A stretch of 64,000 nt of DNA, from contig NZ_FMHY01000002.1 of NCBI RefSeq assembly GCF_900090225.1, positions 6,510,001 through 6,574,000 on the forward strand, read 5' to 3'. Each line of letters starts with the position of its first letter. Position 1 is the first letter of the stretch. The stretch comes from Micromonospora eburnea. Its GTDB lineage: Bacteria; Actinomycetota; Actinomycetes; Mycobacteriales; Micromonosporaceae. The notes below the pieces were generated by a model. That model was not told the DNA's origin and did not search any database. It saw nothing but the letters and a program-made list of their open reading frames with translations. Of the stretch, positions 1 to 7,796 are shown piece after piece. The position numbers were made by a program, and so were the translations under genes.

Positions 1-786
1 CGTCTCCTTGCCGAACCTGCCGGTCGCGCGGGCGGTGTTGACGATCTCGCCCTCGGCCACGTCCCCCGTCGTGACGGTGTACGTGCCGGTGCAGGTGGTG
101 CTCTTACCCGGAGCGAGTGACCCGGCCTGGCAGGTGATACCGGTCACCTTGTCGTCGGTGACGGCGATCCTGGTGATCGGCGTGCTCGTACCGGTGCTCT
201 CGTTCTTCACCGTGTAGGTGTAGGTGACCCTGTCACCGGCGTCGAGATCACTGGTCGGCGTACCCGTCTTGGTCAACGCCAACTTCGGGTTGGGCTTCTC
301 GCCCGAGGCGGGGCAGGTGTGGCTGAGCTCGAAGTGCCGGTCGTCGTCACCCGTCACGGCGGCGCTGCCGGCGGTGAGGGTCCAGCCGGCCGGCAGCCGG
401 ATCCACGCCTTGCTGGTGCCCATGTTGTTGGCGATGGCGCTGGTCGAGGTCGGCGTGCCGGTGATGTTCGCCGTCCGGATACCACCAGGCGTGCTGAAGG
501 TCAGATGGAGCGACCCGAACTCTTCCGCGGGCGGGTGGCTACCGGGCAGGACGAACACCCAGACGTCCTGGTTCTGGAAGGGTCCGCCGCCGAGGTTGTC
601 GTCGCATTCATGGCTGCTGAACCCGGCCGCCGTCGTCGGGACGTTTCCCGGGTTGATGCTGATCGTCGGATCAGCGGCGAGGGCCGGCGAACCGCCCACC
701 AGCAGCAGTGCGCCCGCCATGAGGCCGATGGCACCCAGCAACGCGCCAGCGCCCATCCGGCCGTGCGGCGCAGAGGTCGTTCTCAT
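1..786 (-). CDS. Secreted DUF11-type repeat-domain surface protein, C-terminus cut by window edge
   Basis: The frame is open from an ATG at 786 to base 1 (262 codons) with no stop, so the gene runs off the left edge. GGGGA lies about 6 bases before the ATG. Residues 1-37 form a signal peptide: basic start, long Ala/Leu/Gly core, and an ALA-A cleavage site before DPTISINPG. A globular part with several Cys residues follows to about residue 165. Then comes a beta-sandwich module beginning PKLALTKTGTPTSDLDAGD with the YTYTVKN strand, typical of the DUF11/DUF7507 repeats in actinobacterial cell-surface proteins. These repeats usually act as stalks and carry no catalysis, so adhesion or surface structure is the likely role. 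The missing part may hold more repeats and an LPXTG or membrane anchor. Family call is good; role is inferred. Confidence 0.75.
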   Translation of the reverse strand, partial: MRTTSAPHGRMGAGALLGAIGLMAGALLLVGGSPALAADPTISINPGNVPTTAAGFSSHECDDNLGGGPFQNQDVWVFVLPGSHPPAEEFGSLHLTFSTPGGIRTANITGTPTSTSAIANNMGTSKAWIRLPAGWTLTAGSAAVTGDDDRHFELSHTCPASGEKPNPKLALTKTGTPTSDLDAGDRVTYTYTVKNESTGTSTPITRIAVTDDKVTGITCQAGSLAPGKSTTCTGTYTVTTGDVAEGEIVNTARATGRFGKET

Positions 787-1106
787 GCATATCCCCTGTG
801 TCGTGGATTGTTGACACGGGAGAAACGACCACATCACGGACATGTCACCGCGTATCAGGCCCTAGTCCCTCAAAAGGATGATGTTCCTCATTTTCTGCGC
901 CCGACCGGGCCGCGGTCACCATCGTGGTCGGCCGGACGCGGGCAGCGTCGGTCCACCGTCGACCGGCGAACCGCCGCGCACCGTCGAGGCCGGTCGCCAA
1001 CCCCGGAGCCGAACACGACCCTCCGCTTTCGACGTGTCGCAGCCTGTTGCGGTTGTTGGTGCAGGTACGGCAGGATCGGACCCGCCGAACAACCGGAGCC
1101 CCCACC
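787..1106. other. Intergenic region between divergent genes, no gene seen
   Basis: About 320 bases separate the divergent starts at 786 (minus) and 1107 (plus). Open frames cross it on both strands, but their translations are Arg/Pro-rich shadows without family features or ribosome sites. It must hold the promoter of the secreted protein and probably that of the GntR gene. I could not fix convincing -35/-10 pairs. Confidence 0.5.
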
Positions 1107-1337
1107 ATGCCCACAGCCGAAGCGCCGTACCGCCGGATCGCCAACGACCTCGCCGCGCAGATCAGGGGCGGAGAGCTGAAGCCCGGCGACAAGCTGCCCT
1201 CGACCCGCGAGCTTGCCGAGGTACATGGCGTCCACATGAACACGGCCTACCGTGCAATGCCCCTGCCGCACGATCGCGAACTGATCACCGGCCAGCCCGG
1301 CCGCGGCACCTGCGCCGCCGAGCGCTCCGGGCGGTAA
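1107..1337 (+). CDS. Very short GntR/YtrA-type winged-helix regulator
   Basis: The 76-residue protein is almost only a GntR DNA-binding domain: YRRIANDLAAQIRGGELKPGD, then LPSTRELAEVHGVHMNTAYRAM, and a wing ending in ITGQPGRGT. Members of the YtrA subgroup carry a C-terminal dimerisation or effector part of 40 residues or more, which is absent here. The usual helix following the recognition helix (consensus like MRLLHDRGLI) is altered to MPLPHDRELI, with two prolines or charge changes that should weaken it. It may be a decayed or minimal regulator. The ATG at 1107 is chosen because the frame upstream is low-complexity. It sits 289 bases before the AfsR-type regulator on the same strand. No target can be assigned. 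Confidence 0.6.
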   Translation: MPTAEAPYRRIANDLAAQIRGGELKPGDKLPSTRELAEVHGVHMNTAYRAMPLPHDRELITGQPGRGTCAAERSGR

Positions 1338-1626
1338 GGCTCTCGCCCCCTTTGGATCTGATGCCGTAAACGAATAACACCCTCATCCGAGCGCGCAAGA
1401 TTCGTTTGCGCCATCAGAACCTAAAGGGCCCGACGAGCGCAACTCGCCCACGCGGCCGAACCGACGAAGCCCGCTCATATCGCCGGCCGGCCGACCCGCC
1501 CAACAGGAATCCCGGTTGCGGGAAGGCCCCACAGCCACAGTTATTACATCGACGAACGTCACCACGCGAAGGTGAATAATGGCGTACTGTGAGTCGGGGA
1601 TCACACAGCCAGCGGGGAGACACTGG

Positions 1627-4600
1627 ATGCTTCTGCGACTCCTTGGTCCGGTGGAATTGGGCAGTGATAACCGGTCGGTGAACCTGGGCGGGACACGCCA
1701 ACGAATCGTCCTCGCGGTACTCGCTCTCAACACCAACCGTATTGTCCCGGTGAACCAGCTCATCGACGCGGTGTGGAGCACGGAGCCGCCAAGCACCGCC
1801 CGCAGCCAGATCCAGATCTGCATCTCCGCGCTGCGCCGCCTGTTCGACGAAGTCGGCCGCCCCGACGCCATCAGCACCCGTCCGCCGGGCTACCTCCTCC
1901 AGTTGGACCCCGCAGACGTGGACAGCCTCCGGTTCGCGGCGCTGACGGCCGACGCCCGGCGACAGGCCGACGCGGGGGCAAAGGCCCAGGCCGCCGAGAC
2001 CCTGCGGACGGCGCTCGCCCTGTGGCGCGGCAAGGCCCTCTCCGGCATTCCGAGCGAACCGGTCCAGCGGGCCGCCACCGTCCTGAACGACCAGTGGCTC
2101 GCGGCCGTCGAGGAGCGCATCCAGCTCGATCTCGATCTCGGCTGCCACCAGGAGGTCACCGGCGAGTTGCAGGGCCTGGTCGGGGAGCATCCGCTCCGCG
2201 AGCGGCTGCACACCTTCCTCATGCTCGCGCTCTACCGCTGCGGCAGACGGGCCGACGCACTCGAAGCCGCCCGGCAGGCCCGAAAGGTGCTCGCCGAGGA
2301 GCTCGGACTGGACCCGAGCGAGGAGCTCCACCGGCTGACCCGGGCCATCCTGCAACGGGACCCCACGCTCGGCGCCACGGACGAGCAGCCGACACCCGTC
2401 GCGCGGCCGGCAGACCCCAAGTGGGCCCCGCCGCAGCCGCGTACCCCGGCGGTGGTCCTCCCCCGCCAGCTCCCCGCCAGCATCACCGACTTCGTCGGCC
2501 GCGAGCCGCAGCTCGACCAGATCCGTCGGCTGCTGGCCCGGGAGCCGGACGGCGACCAGACGCTCCAGGGGATGCCGATCGTGGTCATCTCCGGGATGGG
2601 CGGGGTGGGCAAGTCCAGCCTCGCCATCCGCACCGCCCACGAGCTCAGCGACCACTATTCCGACGGTCAGCTCTACGCCGACCTGCGATCGTGGGATCGG
2701 CAGGACCACACCGCCGAGCTGCTCGCCCGGTTCCTGCGCGCCCTCGGCCTCACCGGGTCGGCCATTCCCGACGGCATCGAGGAGCGGAGCAAGCTCTACC
2801 GGAGCATGCTCTCCGGCAAGCGGCTGCTCCTGGTTCTCGACGACGTCCCGCCGGACCTTCAGGTGCTGCCGCTGCTGCCCGGCAGCTCGTCCTGCGCGGT
2901 CGTGATAACCAGCCGGCTGCGCCTCACCGGCCTGCCCGGCGCCCGCCAGGTCGCTCTCGACGTCTTCGATCTCGCCCAGTCGCTGGAGATGCTGACCACG
3001 TTGGTCGGCCCGGACCGGGTCGCCGCCAGCCAGCAGGACGCCTCCGAGCTGGCGAAACTCTGCGGTGGCCTGCCGCTGGCGCTGCGGATCGCCGGCGCCC
3101 GCCTGGTCTCCCGTCCCCACTGGCGGCTGGGCGGGCTGGTGCACCGACTCCGGGACGAGGCGAAGCGGCTGGACGAGTTCACCCACCACGGCCTGGAGCT
3201 GCGCTCCAACATCGAGCTGGCCTACCGAGCGCTCGACGGTGTGGGGCAGCGGTTGCTCCGGCTCTGCTCGCTGTTGCGGGCCCCGGACTTCCCGAGCTGG
3301 ACCGCGGCCGCCCTGCTGGACAGCAGCGTCATCGAGGCCGAGGACATCCTGGAGAGCCTGGTCGACGCCCAACTCGTCGACATCGTGCAATACCCGGACG
3401 CCTCGCCGCGCTACCGGCTGCACGATCTGATCCGCGTGTACGCCGCCGAGAAGCTGGGCGAGGTGGAAACCGAGCGGGAGCGGGTGGTGGCGCTGGCCCG
3501 GGTGCTCAGCGGCTGGCTGGCCCTCGCCGAGGAGGCGCACCGCAGCGACTACGGCGGCAACTACACCACCCTGCACGGCACGGCCACGCGTTGGACCATG
3601 GACCCGGCCGACGTCGCCGAGCATGTCGGCGACCCGGCGGACTGGTGGGAGGCGGAACGCCGGGCGCTGGTCGTCGCCGTCCGGCAGTCCGCCGACGCCG
3701 GCCTGGTGGAGCTCTGCTGGGACCTCGCCCTGACCGCGGTCAGCCTCTTCGAGTCCAAGGGATACTTCGATGACTGGCGGGAGTGCGCCACCACGGCGTA
3801 CGCCGCCGCGGAGCGGGCCGGCAACCGGGTGGGCATGGCGGCGATGCGCTACTCGCTGGGCACCCTGCACATGTTCCAGACCCGGCTCGCCGAGGCGGAC
3901 GTCTGTTTCGCCACCGCGCTGGAGATCTTCGCCGAGGAGGGCGTCGAGCACGGCAGCGGCCTGGTGCTGCGCAACGCCGCGCACATCGACGGCCTACGTG
4001 GGGACACCGGGTCGATGCTGGCGAAGTACGCCCGGTCGCTGGAGATCATGCGCCGGGTCGGGGACCGGATCGGCGAGGCGCACATCATGCGCAGCCTGGC
4101 CCGGCACCGGATGGACGAGGGTGACCACGGCGGGGCGATCGAACTGCTCGACCAGGCCCTGGTCATCTGCCGGGAGACCGGCTGCCTGCGGGTCGAGGCG
4201 CAGGTGATGCACCGGTTCGCCGAGGTCTACCTCGCCACCGACCAGATCGAACTGGCCCGGCAGCCGATCTACCGGGCGCTGCGTATCGTCCGGGCCACCG
4301 GCGACCGGATCGGTGAGACCCACGCCCTTTACGGCCTCGGCATTCTCCGGCACCGCGAGGGACGGCCGGACAACGCCTCGATGATCCTGACCCACACCCT
4401 CAACCGGTCCCGCCGGCTCGGCGAGCGGCTGATCGAGGCGCGTTGCCGGTATTCCCTCGGTGAGATCGCCCTCGCCACCGGTCGGATCTCCGGCGGGATG
4501 GAGCATCTCCGCGCGGCGTGCGACCTGTTCGAGCACCTCGGCTCGACCGTCTGGTACGAGCGGGCCAACTCGCTGCTGGCCGACGCGGACCTGCTCACCG

Positions 4601-4638
4601 CCCATCCGGACCCGACGGTGGCCCCGGCAGCGAGCTGA
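1627..4638 (+). CDS. AfsR-type SARP transcriptional activator (wHTH-BTAD-NB-ARC-TPR)
   Basis: This 1003-residue protein has the full AfsR layout. An OmpR-type winged helix (about 1-95, starting LLRLLGPVEL) is followed by a bacterial transcriptional activator domain (about 96-250, ending near LGLDPSEELHRL). A proline-rich linker leads to an NB-ARC STAND ATPase (about 285-560) with Walker A GMGGVGKSS and a Walker B strand RLLLVLDDV. TPR helices run from about 640 to the end. Such proteins switch on antibiotic gene clusters by binding heptamer-type direct repeats beside -35 sites, with the ATPase/TPR part sensing a signal. I start at ATG 1627, with GGGGAGA 8 bases upstream, rather than at 1579, because the conserved N-terminus begins there. 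It lies directly before the C-nucleoside-type cluster and is its probable activator. A strong terminator follows. Confidence 0.9.
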   Translation: MLLRLLGPVELGSDNRSVNLGGTRQRIVLAVLALNTNRIVPVNQLIDAVWSTEPPSTARSQIQICISALRRLFDEVGRPDAISTRPPGYLLQLDPADVDSLRFAALTADARRQADAGAKAQAAETLRTALALWRGKALSGIPSEPVQRAATVLNDQWLAAVEERIQLDLDLGCHQEVTGELQGLVGEHPLRERLHTFLMLALYRCGRRADALEAARQARKVLAEELGLDPSEELHRLTRAILQRDPTLGATDEQPTPVARPADPKWAPPQPRTPAVVLPRQLPASITDFVGREPQLDQIRRLLAREPDGDQTLQGMPIVVISGMGGVGKSSLAIRTAHELSDHYSDGQLYADLRSWDRQDHTAELLARFLRALGLTGSAIPDGIEERSKLYRSMLSGKRLLLVLDDVPPDLQVLPLLPGSSSCAVVITSRLRLTGLPGARQVALDVFDLAQSLEMLTTLVGPDRVAASQQDASELAKLCGGLPLALRIAGARLVSRPHWRLGGLVHRLRDEAKRLDEFTHHGLELRSNIELAYRALDGVGQRLLRLCSLLRAPDFPSWTAAALLDSSVIEAEDILESLVDAQLVDIVQYPDASPRYRLHDLIRVYAAEKLGEVETERERVVALARVLSGWLALAEEAHRSDYGGNYTTLHGTATRWTMDPADVAEHVGDPADWWEAERRALVVAVRQSADAGLVELCWDLALTAVSLFESKGYFDDWRECATTAYAAAERAGNRVGMAAMRYSLGTLHMFQTRLAEADVCFATALEIFAEEGVEHGSGLVLRNAAHIDGLRGDTGSMLAKYARSLEIMRRVGDRIGEAHIMRSLARHRMDEGDHGGAIELLDQALVICRETGCLRVEAQVMHRFAEVYLATDQIELARQPIYRALRIVRATGDRIGETHALYGLGILRHREGRPDNASMILTHTLNRSRRLGERLIEARCRYSLGEIALATGRISGGMEHLRAACDLFEHLGSTVWYERANSLLADADLLTAHPDPTVAPAAS

Positions 4639-4647
4639 CCCGCCAAA

Positions 4648-4692
4648 CGCCGTTGCGGCGCCATCCCCTGCCGGGATGACGCCGCAACGGCG
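4648..4692. terminator. Bidirectional hairpin terminator after the AfsR-type gene
   Basis: A 20-base arm at 4648-4667 pairs with 4673-4692 around a 5-base loop, with one G-T wobble. It lies between the plus-strand regulator (ends 4638) and the minus-strand small peptide gene (ends 4706), so it can stop both transcripts. Confidence 0.85.
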
Positions 4693-4705
4693 GGCGAAGG
4701 CCGGT

Positions 4706-4894
4706 TCACCAGTGGGTGTCGGTCACGCACATGACAAGCTCGTCGCTCCAGTGGGTGTCCTCGGGGCACGCCTCGATGGCCTGCGAGACCTGCTGCCCCG
4801 GGCCGTCGGCGACGACCGCGCCGAAGCCGACGGCCGCCGCGACGACGAGGGCGGACTTGACAGTGGTGATGACGAGCGTGCGGGTGATGGACAT
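4706..4894 (-). CDS. Small secreted or membrane peptide with repeated DTHW motif
   Basis: This 62-residue product starts at ATG 4894, preceded by GGAGGG with proper spacing. Longer upstream forms lack a ribosome site. Residues 1-30 make a signal or membrane segment (MSITRTLVITTVKSALVVAAA and a short Gly/Ala run). The tail is acidic, with Cys43 and Cys56 and two copies of DTHW, one at 46-49 and one at the very C-terminus. I do not recognise the family. Translated sequence, ribosome site and closing terminator argue that it is real. It is divergent from the biosynthetic genes and convergent with the AfsR-type regulator, so it could be co-regulated with the cluster. It could be a small exported protein or a precursor peptide. 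No function is assigned. Confidence 0.65.
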   Translation of the reverse strand: MSITRTLVITTVKSALVVAAAVGFGAVVADGPGQQVSQAIEACPEDTHWSDELVMCVTDTHW

Positions 4895-4959
4895 TTCCGT
4901 TCCCTCCTGGATGTGGCCTCTGCCGTGGCGGCTTGCCATCACCAGACCGCCTCGCGCTA

Positions 4960-5029
4960 TCGAGACGGCCTTCGATCGCTGTTCGAGATCAGAGGGCGGC
5001 CGATAGCTGTTCGAAGGTAACCCGATAGG
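4960..5029 (+). promoter_or_regulatory. Candidate SARP-bound promoter of the biosynthetic genes
   Basis: TCGA cores occur at 4960, 4972, 4983 and 5011. The middle pair is spaced 11 bases (TTCGATC and TTCGAGA), the helical-turn spacing of SARP heptamer repeats. The last copy, TTCGAAG at 5010-5016, ends 7 bases before a possible -10 element GATAGG at 5024-5029. A larger direct repeat, GAT-C/A-GCTGTTCGA, covers 4974-4986 and 5002-5014. The arrangement fits activation by the AfsR-type protein encoded next door. It is by-eye evidence only. Confidence 0.45.
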
Positions 5030-5082
5030 ACCGGCGCCCACGGTGTGATCGCAGACGAAACGACCACCGAAGGGAACGTCCG

Positions 5083-5928
5083 ATGGACAGCATGATCCCC
5101 CGCCCTGGTGCCGACCCCTTCTGCGGCACCAAGGCGGTGGACCCGGTCGACACGGTGACCGAGCGGCTGATGACCGGTGGCACGGTCGTCCAGCCGACGG
5201 GCATCCGGGGCCGGGCCGGTTGCCCCGGGGCAGCCGGCCCGACGACCCGGCACCGCGCGGTGTACGACGCCGCGGTGCTGGTCGCCCTGGCAGCCCGACA
5301 CCTGCTCGGTCCGGAGGTGATCACCACGTCGGTGATCGGCCGGGGGCTCGCCGTCCAGCTGCACACCATGATCCTCGCGCGGTACGTCCCCTGGATCAGT
5401 CACGTGTCGGTGTTCCTCACCGACGAACCGGCGACACCGGAGGAGGCATCCTCCGGGCGGGCCTACGACGACAGCGACCCGGCCCCGTCGTACTTCGACG
5501 CCCGGGTGGTCGACGAGCTGGACCTGGCCGGCATCGCGCTGGCCCGAGCCGCCTCGCCCGCGAAGTCCGCGTTCGGGTCGAACCTCGTGGTCGTCGCCGG
5601 GCCGGACGGCCCGGACGGACACTGGCCCCCGGGCACGCCGGTACACCTGGCCAAAGGGGCCCTGCTGGTCAACGCGTCCGGCCGGGACCTGCCGCCGGGC
5701 CTGGCCAACCAGGTCGGACAGGTCATCGTCGACGACCTTTCCCTGGTCGAGCAGGCCGCCGAGCACGGCCTGGCCCGGCCGGCACAGGCCCACCACAGCC
5801 CGCAGCCGCGCTACCGGCTCGTCGGTGACCTACGTCAGGTAGTGCTCGGCGAGCGCATCGGGCGGACCAACCAGGAACAGGTGCTGCTCGTCGAGTTGCT
5901 GAGCAGCGCCGTACCTCAGCTCTGCTGA
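5083..5928 (+). CDS. Shortened ornithine cyclodeaminase/mu-crystallin-like protein
   Basis: The protein is 281 residues against about 310-350 for ornithine cyclodeaminases. From about residue 67 it follows that family: the segment HRAVYDAAVLVALAARHL leads into a Rossmann-type turn VIGRGLAVQLH (usual form GxGxQA). The last third carries the family-like VNASGRDLPPGLANQVGQVIVDDL and the closing ERIGRTNQEQVLLVELL. The N-terminal half, which normally holds the substrate Arg and catalytic Lys residues, is only about 65 residues and does not show them. It may bind NAD(P) without acting as a true cyclodeaminase, or act on an unusual substrate. RBS AAGGGAA precedes ATG 5083. It is the first gene after the candidate SARP promoter, so it is probably part of the pathway. 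The exact reaction is unknown. Confidence 0.6.
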   Translation: MDSMIPRPGADPFCGTKAVDPVDTVTERLMTGGTVVQPTGIRGRAGCPGAAGPTTRHRAVYDAAVLVALAARHLLGPEVITTSVIGRGLAVQLHTMILARYVPWISHVSVFLTDEPATPEEASSGRAYDDSDPAPSYFDARVVDELDLAGIALARAASPAKSAFGSNLVVVAGPDGPDGHWPPGTPVHLAKGALLVNASGRDLPPGLANQVGQVIVDDLSLVEQAAEHGLARPAQAHHSPQPRYRLVGDLRQVVLGERIGRTNQEQVLLVELLSSAVPQLC

Positions 5929-6054
5929 CCCGTTTCCCGCACCTCGCTGTCCCTGCCGCACCGCGGGGCAGCGCCGTCACCGTGGCGATCCGCCACCGTC
6001 GTTCACCCGTCACCGCCGCACCGGCTCACCGCCGACGGCAAGAAAGGACTCCTC

Positions 6055-6306
6055 ATGTCCCACGAGGCCGAGATCCGGCAGTTCATCGTCAGCGCGTTCG
6101 CGCCCGACATTCCCACCGACCAGCTTCCGGACGACCTGGACCTGCTGGACAGCGGGATCGTCAACAGTCTCGGGCTGCTGCGTCTCATCGCCTGGGTCGG
6201 CGAACGCTACGGCATTCCGGTCGAGGAGCAGAACATCTCGCCCGTCCAGTTCAGCTCGGTGGCCGCGATCGCCGGCTTCGTGCAGGACACGCACAGCCTC
6301 GTGTGA
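6055..6306 (+). CDS. Free-standing peptidyl/acyl carrier protein
   Basis: This 83-residue acidic four-helix protein carries the phosphopantetheine site as LLDSGIVNSLGLL, with Ser38 in the usual DSL-type position (here NSL). Stand-alone carriers of this kind hold an amino acid as a thioester while a partner dehydrogenase acts on it, as PltL or RedO do in pyrrole formation. The matching adenylation enzyme (10890-12341) and acyl-CoA-dehydrogenase-like enzyme (12346-13485) are in the same gene series. No phosphopantetheinyl transferase is present, so one must act in trans. I infer that it carries a cyclised glutamine (aminopyrroline carboxylate). ATG 6055 follows AAGAAAGGA. Confidence 0.88.
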   Translation: MSHEAEIRQFIVSAFAPDIPTDQLPDDLDLLDSGIVNSLGLLRLIAWVGERYGIPVEEQNISPVQFSSVAAIAGFVQDTHSLV

Positions 6307-6411
6307 GCCCACCCTTCCACCCCGCGTACCACGCGGTCCGTCTCCGTCCCGGTGCGCAGCAGCGCAGCGGTCCGTCACCGAAGGCACCAGAGCTACCGAA
6401 AGGAAAAGATC

Positions 6412-6783
6412 ATGATCGTCAAGACCAAGTCCGGGGCTCCCGCCGTCGACTGGGGCAACGGCACGAGCTTCCGGCTGCTCGTCGAGAAGGACAACATGGG
6501 CTTCGCCGTCGCCCACACCGTGGTCGCGGCCGGTTCGAAGTCGCCGCTGCAGTACCGCAACCACCTTGAGGCCTGCTACTGCATCTCCGGCCGCGGTCAG
6601 GTGATCGCCGGTGGCGTCACCCACGAGATCGAGCCCGGCGTCCTCTACGCCCTCGACCAGCACGACGAGCACTTCCTGATCGCCGATCCAGAGCAGGACA
6701 TGGAGCTGATCAGCGTGTTCAACCCGCCGCTGCGCGGCGACGAGCGGCACCACTTCGACGCGGACGGGTTCTCCGAGTACTAG
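6412..6783 (+). CDS. Ectoine-synthase (EctC)-like cupin, probable glutamine cyclase
   Basis: The 123-residue cupin closely follows L-ectoine synthase: NMGFAVAHTVV, YRNHLEACYCISG, LYALDQHDEHFL and the end motif FNPPLRGDE. Residues matching the EctC iron site and active site are present: Tyr48, Glu53, Tyr79 and His87. EctC normally closes N-acetyl-diaminobutyrate to ectoine, but ectA, ectB and ectD are absent here. EctC is also known to cyclise glutamine, as a side reaction, to 5-amino-3,4-dihydro-2H-pyrrole-2-carboxylate. That compound is exactly what a showdomycin-type route needs, so I infer a repurposed enzyme. The start is ATG 6412, with GAAAGGAAAAG just upstream. A longer frame from 6352 has no ribosome site. 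Confidence 0.88.
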   Translation: MIVKTKSGAPAVDWGNGTSFRLLVEKDNMGFAVAHTVVAAGSKSPLQYRNHLEACYCISGRGQVIAGGVTHEIEPGVLYALDQHDEHFLIADPEQDMELISVFNPPLRGDERHHFDADGFSEY

Positions 6784-6881
6784 CTGCTCCGCTCCGGGGT
6801 GGGCGGGTCCGCCCGCGCACCCCGGGGGCCCGTGTCCCATCCGATCCGTCCCCACCGGCACCCAGTCACAGAGGAGCACAC

Positions 6882-7796
6882 ATGAACGAGCACTTCTCGC
6901 TCTCGGAGGAGGTTGCCGACGCGCTGGCGTTCGGCCGACCCGTGGTGGCCCTGGAATCCTCCGGCGTCGTCCACGGCCTGAGCTATCCGCTCAACCTGGA
7001 GACCGCGCTGGACATCGACAAGGTCATCCGGGCCGGCGGCGCGGTACCGGCCCGGACCGGCATCGTCGACGGCCGGTTCGTCGTCGGCATGTCCGAGGAG
7101 CAGGTAGCGCTCTTCGCCACCACTCCGGACATTCCGAAGGTCGGCACCCGGGACATCGGCCCGACCCTGGCCGGCGGCGGACACGGCGGGACCACCGTCT
7201 CGGCCGCTCTCGTCGCCGCCGCGCAGGTCGGCATCGAGGTGTTCGCGGTGGCCGGCATCGGTGGCGTGCACTTCGGCGCCGAACGGAGCTTCGACATCTC
7301 CGCGGACCTGGTCGAGTTCACCCGGCACCGGATCGCCGTGGTCTGCGCCGGCGCGAAGTCGCTGCTGAACCCGGCGCTGACCATGGAATACCTGGAAACC
7401 CTCGGGGTGCCGGTCGTCGGTTACCGGTGCGACGACTTCCCCGCGTACTACAGCGTCTCCAGCGGCGTCCGTAACCCGCGCCGCATCGACGACCTGACGG
7501 AGCTGGCCGCCGCGATCCGACTGCACTGGGCGGTCGGCAACGACGCCGGTTTCCTGGTCACCCACCCGCTCGACGAGCTGGACGCGCTCCCCGCCGAGGA
7601 GATCTACGCGCTGATCCACGAGGTGCAGGCCGAGGCGGAGGCAGCCGGGGTGCAGGGACCGGCGATGACCCCGTACATCCTGAGCCGGGTCTCGACGGCG
7701 ACCAAGGGGCGCACCGCCGCGGCGAACCGGTCGGTGCTCCTGTCCACCAGCGCTCTCGCCGCCGAGGTCGCCGGGGCGTTGCGGGAGCGGTCGTGA
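6882..7796 (+). CDS. PsuG-family C-glycosidase, probable C-nucleoside synthase
   Basis: The 304-residue protein is a full-length pseudouridine-5-phosphate glycosidase homologue. The catalytic set of E. coli PsuG is conserved: Glu25 (VALESSG), Lys86 (PKVGTRD), Asp142 (FDISADL), Lys159 (CAGAKS) and Asn282 (AAANRS). PsuG reversibly joins ribose 5-phosphate to uracil by a C-C bond. Relatives AlnA (alnumycin), SdmA (showdomycin) and the minimycin enzyme use the reaction in the synthetic direction. There is no PsuK sugar kinase nearby, which argues against pseudouridine breakdown. Instead the stop overlaps the start of a HAD phosphatase, as expected when a C-nucleotide product must be dephosphorylated. 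Expected substrates are ribose 5-phosphate and an aminopyrrole carboxylate. GAGGAG precedes ATG 6882. Confidence 0.92.
   Translation: MNEHFSLSEEVADALAFGRPVVALESSGVVHGLSYPLNLETALDIDKVIRAGGAVPARTGIVDGRFVVGMSEEQVALFATTPDIPKVGTRDIGPTLAGGGHGGTTVSAALVAAAQVGIEVFAVAGIGGVHFGAERSFDISADLVEFTRHRIAVVCAGAKSLLNPALTMEYLETLGVPVVGYRCDDFPAYYSVSSGVRNPRRIDDLTELAAAIRLHWAVGNDAGFLVTHPLDELDALPAEEIYALIHEVQAEAEAAGVQGPAMTPYILSRVSTATKGRTAAANRSVLLSTSALAAEVAGALRERS

Noticed and set aside
1414..3984. 856-codon open frame antisense to the AfsR-type gene
   Set aside because: Its translation is Gln/Gly/Arg-rich shadow sequence without domains, while the opposite strand encodes a complete, motif-rich regulator. Very high GC leaves long antisense frames open by chance.
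5929..6054. Terminator between the cyclodeaminase-like gene and the PCP gene
   Set aside because: Only a 5-base CTGCC/GGCAG inverted match is visible, too weak to call.
6412..6783. Part of an ectoine (compatible solute) operon
   Set aside because: No ectA, ectB or ectD gene is present anywhere in the window.
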